Assembly (NCBI GenBank): GCA_958430865.1
Contig: CAUDNR010001443.1
Span: 1-14,883 of the forward strand
Length of the DNA stretch: 14,883 nucleotides
From: Entrophospora sp. SA101
Lineage: Eukaryota > Glomeromycota > Glomeromycetes > Entrophosporales > Entrophosporaceae
Direction: 5' to 3'
The notes below the pieces were generated by a model. That model saw nothing but the letters and a program-made list of their open reading frames with translations, did no database searches and had not been told where the DNA came from. A program made the position numbers and the translations under genes. This document shows positions 9,071-14,883 of this stretch, piece by piece. Numbering within the stretch: the stretch's first letter is position 1; the number at the start of each line of letters is the position of its first letter.

Positions 9071-9993
9071 CAGTCAAAAATAAATTTACTATTAGTAAAG
9101 ATCCTCATAGCCAATGGTTTATTATACAAAAAAAACAACCAATGACCCTCACTCTCGTCTCGTTATCTTCTCTCTCCTTTTCTCTCCCTTTTATTTCTAA
9201 CACTTGCTCGTTCTCCCAGTTGGTCAACATCTGAGGTTATCAGTTGAAACTTTTGATAAATGGTTACAACCGTTATGGCAAGTAATTGGAGCTACCTTTT
9301 TAATTATGACAGATGTCCACTCACAAAGACACATTGAAGAAAACATAATAGATTCAATTTATCTTTCCGAGTTGATAAACATTTTAATAATTCAGTTTTT
9401 ATTTGTTTGATTCTTTGTAAAATCTTGGATATGATATTATAGAACAGAATGAGATAGATATCTTTTAGGAATCCCCCCCTTTTGAATTGAAAAAAAAATA
9501 ATATAATTGGGAAATTCTCATATTCCTCATAGCTGTTTACTCTTACTATACTAACTATCCACTAAAAATATTATAATTAGTCAAAACAAGGCTTAACTAT
9601 AAACAAATTTATTTAGTAGCAAAGTTTATAATGCATCAGTTTGTTATTATCGACCATGGAAAAGTCTTTTTATTTTTGGATGAATTATGTATAGTCGCTT
9701 TATTGCACAATCATATTAATTTAAAAACTAAAACAAACATTTTTTGCGCAAAGCTTCCACTTCCACTTCCTTTTCATCAGGGACGATGATTTTATGCAGC
9801 AATAAACTGTCAATTATGCACAAAAACTTTTTTGAATTATGCACCATAAAACATTGACTGTTACGATTAGTATTATAGTATTGTTATTTTCATGTTTTCC
9901 GTTATGACAAACATTTTTAATTAATATTAATATAAAAAGGGCCAATATTTAAATCCGTTGTAATAATAAATCCGCTGTGACGAGATTTGACTG
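9071..9993. mobile_element. Candidate pogo/Tc1-like element, 923 bp, TA-flanked, copy 1
   Basis: TACAGTCAAA at 9069-9078 is mirrored by TTTGACTGTA at 9986-9995, giving 8-bp terminal inverted repeats inside a TA duplication. The right end also carries three related 13-base motifs: AAATCCGCTGTGA (9968-9980), AAATCCGTTGTAA (9951-9963) and TTTTCCGTTATGA (9895-9907). These resemble the subterminal repeats of pogo-like elements. The left end lacks them, so the pairing of the two ends is less sure than the right end itself. The interior holds a short frame, 9204-9410, and no transposase domain. Confidence 0.4.
9204..9410 (+). other. Short coding-like frame after a pyrimidine tract, copy 1
   Basis: A CT-rich tract (about 9147-9208) ends in CTCCCAG, like a splice acceptor. 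The following frame stays open to TGA at 9408-9410 and reads VGQHLRLSVETFDKWLQPLW and on, with a TDVHSQRHIEENI stretch and a hydrophobic end. There is no ATG at the start. I do not recognise it. It could be an exon, a relic or chance. Confidence 0.2.
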
Positions 9994-9998
9994 TATTA

Positions 9999-10237
9999 TT
10001 CTTTTTTGTTTTTTATGAGCTTCACTTTTGCAATGATTGTCAACAATTTGATTTGCGGTTCCATTTAACAGATTATCACAAAAATAAAAACCAATAGTAT
10101 CCCATATTTTTTATATATTTGATGTTGATTATCAATTATGCAAAAATTACAATATATGATGTTACACCACACATTAAACTTTTAGAATCTTAATGATGGA
10201 CACAAATTTATGTAATATGTGTAACTGAGCCTACGCC
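9999..10237. other. Unique 239-bp spacer between the duplicates
   Basis: AT-rich sequence found only once in the window. It holds no frame of note. It ends with ACACA-(13 bases)-TGTGTAACTGAGCCTACG directly before the second copy. Confidence 0.8.
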
Positions 10238-11562
10238 AGATCAAGATGTGACATTATTATGCTAATTCTGATTATAGTTCCTTTTTTTTTCTTGATAAAT
10301 TAAACTAATTAGTTTTCTATTGTTATATAGTGGCAAATTACATGGGAAAAAATTGTTATCTATGAAAATTAATCAAAGAGATATAAATAGGTAACAGAAT
10401 TTTCAGTCTATCATATAAAAGCTGAATTTTTGGTTTTTTTTGGAATATTTTAAAAATGAAGATGATGACAATAGCAACCAGAGTATAATTGAACCAGAAG
10501 CTTTTGTCACAAGGTAGATCAAAAAATGGTGACTTGTTGGAAATTCCATGGTGCATGGAATTTTATAGGATGAGATATGATTGCCTTCCACCAGGTTTTT
10601 ATTTATCACCATCAGTTGGAAGGTTGGTTACGAAAAATGGCAATGGTAGATTTTTAAACATTGGGCAAATGAATTTTTGATTGTTGGAAGGTAGTTCTAT
10701 GAAAAAAGCACAGTAATAGGTTCGAAAAAGGTAGTGGTTGTATCTGTTGATTATCCATGTGTTTGAGAATGGTCAATCAATAAAATTCGACAATTGGATA
10801 ATTGGTCATTCACCAAATATCCACTGAATATCTGTTGAATATCCATTGATTTAAATTTATTTAAAGAAACATAATAATAACAATAAATTTAATATGAAAA
10901 AATATTTTCAATACATTCATATTTTTTTTAAGAATTACGATCCTTTCAAATAACAATGGATTTAATTTTTTTGTTTGTTTGGCTGTCATTATGCTTCCAA
11001 ATACATAAAATATTTTTTAGATAATAATGAAACAGTTGGTATTCATTTAATGGTTCTTCTACCATATAAATGGTTCTATTTCCCAATCACTTTCATCTAA
11101 TAGAAAGAATGTTGGTGATAATGTAATAGCCGAGATGATGTGCATGCATTTTTAAATTTTAAATTAGCCAATCAGAACTTTAGTTATTATTATTATTATT
11201 ATTCACAACATAATGCTTACATACAATGAGACATTTTTTCCTTTCAAGAATTCCTAAAGGAGATAGCATTACCATCATTTGCTAAAAATTATACAAAGCC
11301 ACATGTTTTACGTACAATAATTAGGCTAGGGAATAAGCCTTATCATACAGTAACATCTTTCTTAAAAGAAAAAAACAGACATACACCGGGTGCAAGATCC
11401 TTCCAGGCATAATAATAATAAATTTTTTTTTTGGGGAATTCGGTTACACGTGTATAAATTTTTAGATTACTTATTAGTATTATTCGAATCATAATCATAA
11501 TCATAATAATAATCATCATCATTATTATTATTACTATTTCATTTTGTTCGAATTATTCATTA

Positions 11563-12038
11563 ATTCAAATTATTCGTTTTATTCGTTTTATTCGTTTTAT
11601 TCGTTTTATTCGTTTATTCGTTATTCGTTTATATTTATTTGTTTTATTCGTTTATTCTTTTTATTTGTTTAATTAGTTTATTCTTTTACAAATTATTCAC
11701 AACTTGATGCAACAAATTCTATATTGTTATTGTTAAGGGATTGTAAAATTATAAATGACTCATTTTCTTTAACAAGATAGTATGATTATATTTATAATTT
11801 ACTGTATATTACTATTATGGTTACTGGTACTATGACTTAAGAAAAGAAAAGAAAAATGACAATTACTTCTGCTACCATTATTTATTATTATTATCACTGT
11901 ATACACGGACTACGTAAAGAAGAATATTTTAATTGAATTGGATTAGCAATGTGAATATGTTATTTTATTCGAATAAACTTTCAATGTAATTCGAATGCTC
12001 AAATTCATAAAAATAATAATAAAACGAATAATTCGAAT
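11563..12038. repeat. Inverted-repeat block with 21-bp arms, copy 2
   Basis: Duplicate of 8497-8972, with arms at 11563-11583 and 12018-12038. Confidence 0.5.
11572..11630. repeat. Minisatellite, 9-base unit ATTCGTTTT, copy 2
   Basis: Same unit count and shortened units as 8506-8564. Confidence 0.85.
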
Positions 12039-12136
12039 AGAAACCCTACTTATTATTATTAAAAAATTTTTTTTGGTCTTGAAGATTTCTCCCAAACCGG
12101 TCATTCTCGATATTTTTCCTGACGAATGAAAATATA

Positions 12137-13059
12137 CAGTCAAAAATAAATTTACTATTAGTAAAGATCCTCATAGCCAATGGTTTATTATACAAAAAAA
12201 ACAACCAATGACCCTCACTCTCGTCTCGTTATCTTCTCTCTCCTTTTCTCTCCCTTTTATTTCTAACACTTGCTCGTTCTCCCAGTTGGTCAACATCTGA
12301 GGTTATCAGTTGAAACTTTTGATAAATGGTTACAACCGTTATGGCAAGTAATTGGAGCTACCTTTTTAATTATGACAGATGTCCACTCACAAAGACACAT
12401 TGAAGAAAACATAATAGATTCAATTTATCTTTCCGAGTTGATAAACATTTTAATAATTCAGTTTTTATTTGTTTGATTCTTTGTAAAATCTTGGATATGA
12501 TATTATAGAACAGAATGAGATAGATATCTTTTAGGAATCCCCCCCTTTTGAATTGAAAAAAAAATAATATAATTGGGAAATTCTCATATTCCTCATAGCT
12601 GTTTACTCTTACTATACTAACTATCCACTAAAAATATTATAATTAGTCAAAACAAGGCTTAACTATAAACAAATTTATTTAGTAGCAAAGTTTATAATGC
12701 ATCAGTTTGTTATTATCGACCATGGAAAAGTCTTTTTATTTTTGGATGAATTATGTATAGTCGCTTTATTGCACAATCATATTAATTTAAAAACTAAAAC
12801 AAACATTTTTTGCGCAAAGCTTCCACTTCCACTTCCTTTTCATCAGGGACGATGATTTTATGCAGCAATAAACTGTCAATTATGCACAAAAACTTTTTTG
12901 AATTATGCACCATAAAACATTGACTGTTACGATTAGTATTATAGTATTGTTATTTTCATGTTTTCCGTTATGACAAACATTTTTAATTAATATTAATATA
13001 AAAAGGGCCAATATTTAAATCCGTTGTAATAATAAATCCGCTGTGACGAGATTTGACTG
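12137..13059. mobile_element. Candidate pogo/Tc1-like element, 923 bp, TA-flanked, copy 2
   Basis: Duplicate of 9071-9993, with TA at 12135-12136 and 13060-13061. Because both copies share the internal left border, this copy most likely arrived with the duplication and not by its own transposition. Confidence 0.4.
12270..12476 (+). other. Short coding-like frame after a pyrimidine tract, copy 2
   Basis: Identical in translation to the frame at 9204-9410. The same doubts apply. Confidence 0.2.
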
Positions 13060-13064
13060 TATTA

Positions 13065-13268
13065 GGATTAATTATAAAAGCTTTTATGGTAGTAATAAAA
13101 TTCATGAAGTATATGAAGAATATGGAGATGTTTGAAATTCAAAATAATGGAATAGAATTAAACATTCATTAACCAGGTATAGAAGATGTTGTAAACTTGG
13201 ACGATACAGTTTTCAACGACTCAGCTCTAAGCGATGATAGAGTTATAATTAATAATAAAAACCACTAA
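13065..13268 (+). pseudogene. Decayed coding relic, family unknown
   Basis: One frame reads SFYGSNKIHEVYEEYGDV from 13079 to 13132, then hits TGA. Shifting by one base near the TTT at 13131-13133, the next frame gives FEIQNNGIELNIH, a TAA at 13170-13172, then PGIEDVVNLDDTVFNDSALS and on to a TAA at 13266-13268. The mix of acidic and ordinary residues looks like real protein, and one frameshift plus one stop (perhaps from CAA) would explain the breaks. The relic starts directly at the border of the second duplicate, as if its 5' part had been cut off there. I do not recognise the family. The C-terminal end of a transposase or of a repeated host family are both possible. Confidence 0.45.
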
Positions 13269-13789
13269 TGTTGCAAATTTTAGATTATGATATTTCAATG
13301 ATAATACAATTTTAGTTTTTGCAATAACAATTAAAAAGATGTGTTTGAATATCATTATTGACTATTTAAAAAATCCATTCACTATTTTTGTAGTTTCGAC
13401 ACATTAATTGAGTTTTGACAAAAATCGAGTTTCAACAATGGCGTTTGTGTTTCGGAATTATTTCTTTTTTTTTGAATTTCGGCATTATCACATTTAGTTT
13501 AGTATTTGGAAAACTTCTTTTTATAACGATTTGATAAAATTTTGGAATTATTTATCTTTCAAAAAAAGAATAAATAAATTAATTTATGAAATCATTCAAT
13601 CAATAATTTAATTATCTATGATAAATGATGACAAATGATCGGATAGATGTTTTGCCTATTTTGTAAAATCAAATTAATATTCATATAGTAAATTCGAAAA
13701 TATTCCACATAAATTTATGAGGGAGGAGGCAAAAAAATCCTTTCTTTTTATTTTACTTTTTGAAGATTAACTTTCATCGCAATTTTTCA
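13269..13789. other. AT-rich upstream region of the receptor gene, nothing specific seen
   Basis: I see no gene. A purine-rich patch (GAGGGAGGAGGC, about 13720-13731) stands out from the AT background. A TTTTTCAG near 13790 resembles an acceptor but abuts the palindrome. Confidence 0.4.
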
Positions 13790-13882
13790 GTGTCAGACGT
13801 TTTAACGTAATTATATAATTATAACTATAATTATAATTATAACGAGAATAATAACATTAACAACAGTTAAAACGTCTGACAC
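13790..13882. mobile_element. 93-bp palindromic element with perfect 17-bp arms (MITE-like)
   Basis: GTGTCAGACGTTTTAAC (13790-13806) is perfectly mirrored by GTTAAAACGTCTGACAC (13866-13882). The 59-base interior is nearly all A and T and is itself partly self-complementary (TAATTATAACTATAATTATAA). No clear target duplication flanks it. It lies 122 bp before the ATG of the receptor gene, in its probable promoter or leader. It is either a tiny foldback MITE or a regulatory palindrome. Confidence 0.6.
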
Positions 13883-14004
13883 ATCTTTAAAATATATTTA
13901 TTTATATCATTTTGACTCTTTACATTCTTTTTACATTCGCCAATGATTTCAGAGAAATATTTAATTAAATCAATTAATAACTAATTATTAGTAATATAGT
14001 AATA

Positions 14005-14883
14005 ATGAGTCAAACATTTGCAAGCTCGATTCTCCTGTTATTTAATTTCAGCAGTATAATATTAATGTTATTATTGATAGGTATAATACTAAAATCACCA
14101 TCATACTTAACAAAATGGACATTATTTCAAGTATGCTTAGCATTATTAGGCAGCAGTATATCCTCAATATTAAAACTTTTAACTTATGGCGATGATTACG
14201 ACAATCTGGATCGAGCACTTAACCAACCAATTTGTATTGCTCAGCAAAAACTATCGGTATTCTTTTTTTATCCGTTATATTTGCTACCAAGTGTTTTAAC
14301 ATTTCATTTATGGTTTGGGTTGATTAAAATGAATTCAAATATCGAGAAAGCTCATTTCTGGACACTTACAATGTCAATTTGGGGATTTGCTTGTATTTAT
14401 ACTACAATTGTGGTCATCGTCTCAGGATTGAATGAAAATTGGGGTGTGATGGTGACTAGATTTGTATGCGAAGCTTATGATTTTAGTTCAACATGGTATT
14501 TGTATTGGCCAGTTCTATTAATCGTAAGCTTGTTAGCGTTCGTTTCATTATTTTTCGCAAGTAAGTAGTGTCACAAGTTCCTTAATTGATTATATTTGTA
14601 TTTTGTTTACACATGTTTGTTTTAATGAGTAGTAATTATATATTTATCAAAATTTTAGTACGTTTACCAATCATTTTATGGAAAATATGGAGTGGTTATA
14701 AACTGAATAATCAAAGTTTAGAAGAAATTCCAATTGGTCATGCAGTTAGAATGATCATCTTTATCTATTTGTACTTCTTGATGTTATTTTTCCATATGAT
14801 CTCAGTAATCCTTCAACAATCAAAATCACATCACATGAAAAGTTACATAGACCATTCACATTATATCAGCAATTTCACTTCAT
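14005..14883 (+). CDS. Seven-transmembrane, GPCR-like membrane protein, 5' part
   Basis: Exon 1 runs from the ATG at 14005 to 14560 (185 codons plus one base). Exon 2 runs from 14659, stays open to the window end, and restores the frame with a split ATA codon. The 260 visible residues hold six hydrophobic helices, at about 9-29, 38-60, 83-108, 118-141, 163-192 and 215-237. A seventh would lie beyond the window. Polar loops separate them: an acidic one (YGDDYDNLDRALNQP, 61-75) and a basic cytoplasmic-like one (GYKLNNQSLEEIPIGHAVR, 198-216). Cys77 just before helix 3 and Cys155 in the loop before helix 5 sit where receptors commonly form a disulfide. This layout fits a G-protein-coupled receptor or a related 7TM protein at a cell membrane; ligand and partners cannot be told. 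The start is the first ATG after an AT-rich leader, and helix 1 follows closely with no signal peptide. Confidence 0.75.
14561..14658 (+). other. Intron of the 7TM gene (98 nt)
   Basis: The donor GTAAGT at 14561-14566 and the acceptor AATTTTAG ending at 14658 join the frame after one base of a codon. Without splicing the frame stops at 14566-14568 (TAG). After splicing, exon 2 reads RLPIILWKIWSGYKL and on, including a clear membrane helix, which strongly supports the junction. Confidence 0.8.

Larger units (their letters stand above)
7172..9998 (+). repeat. Large direct duplication, copy 1 (2,827 bp)
   Basis: Every base I compared matches 10238-13064 at a constant offset of 3,066, including a T-run of 9 near 7216, a T-run of 10 near 8357, a C-run of 7 near 9473 and an A-run of 9 near 9490. 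Identity stops at T7171 versus C10237 on the left and T9999 versus G13065 on the right. No convincing gene lies inside. Its contents include a hairpin AAATTCCATG-GTG-CATGGAATTT (7475-7497), three 11-base repeats of AATATCCACTG type (7750-7782), triplet runs, the minisatellite at 8506-8564, the inverted-repeat block at 8497-8972 and the TA-flanked element at 9071-9993. Short frames around 7290-7614 on both strands show no family. Confidence 0.95.
10238..13064 (+). repeat. Large direct duplication, copy 2 (2,827 bp)
   Basis: Second copy of 7172-9998 at offset 3,066, with no difference seen by eye. Sub-features recur at the same offset: hairpin at 10541-10563, minisatellite at 11572-11630, inverted-repeat block at 11563-12038, TA-flanked element at 12137-13059 and short frame at 12270-12476. 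The right border falls five bases beyond the end of the TA-flanked element and is followed at once by the coding relic at 13065. Confidence 0.95.

Noticed and set aside
8877..9077. 66-codon minus frame, repeated at 11943-12143
   Set aside because: It runs through the ATTCGAATAA repeat and a poly-T run; composition is that of AT-rich filler.
7172..9998. The duplicated unit as a Helitron (starts near A|TC, reverse strand ends near CTAG)
   Set aside because: The copies differ at the supposed terminus (CTAG versus CTGG), the base after it is not T, and the other end has no matching terminus.

Overview
The window looks like a piece of a very AT-rich, transposon-littered eukaryotic genome, most likely an arbuscular mycorrhizal fungus close to Rhizophagus (Glomeromycota). 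That assignment is inference. It rests on the strong AT bias, a short intron with GTAAGT/TTTTAG ends, a PIF1-type helicase relic of the kind abundant in that lineage, a seven-transmembrane gene, and many small inverted-repeat elements. Nothing bacterial is visible: no operons, no ribosome-binding-site pattern. Most long open frames start at TTG or GTG and have no good ATG.

Layout. Positions 84-1213 (minus) hold part of an unrecognised gene that keeps a 324-codon open frame and ends at a GTAAGT donor, so it probably continues left of the window. Its 5' part can be read either as spliced or as decayed. Positions 1420-2130 (minus) are the C-terminal half of a PIF1-family helicase, broken by a stop at the motif VI arginine. 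Behind it, 2166-2665 carries three degenerate copies of one coding module. Positions 3094-3631 are a non-autonomous Tc1/mariner-like element flanked by TA. A small Pro/Ser-rich ORF lies at 4494-4760 (minus), with a perfect hairpin about 70 bp downstream. From about 4890 to 7135 I see AT-rich sequence without a supportable gene.

The dominant structure is a 2,827-bp direct duplication, 7172-9998 and 10238-13064, with a constant offset of 3,066 and no difference that I can see by eye. A unique 239-bp spacer separates the copies. Each copy contains a minisatellite, a 476-bp inverted-repeat block, and a TA-flanked element with CAGTCAAA ends whose right end lies five bases from the duplication border. 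Immediately after the second copy is a decayed coding relic (13065-13268), which the border appears to cut. A 93-bp perfect-armed palindrome (13790-13882) stands 122 bp before the one convincing live gene. That gene is a seven-transmembrane, GPCR-like protein (plus strand, from 14005) with a 98-nt intron, and it runs off the right end.

The genes do not form a pathway. The region reads as a graveyard of mobile and repeat-family genes beside one probable receptor gene. The most interesting items are the recent duplication and its borders, the decayed repeated coding module, and the palindrome upstream of the receptor.
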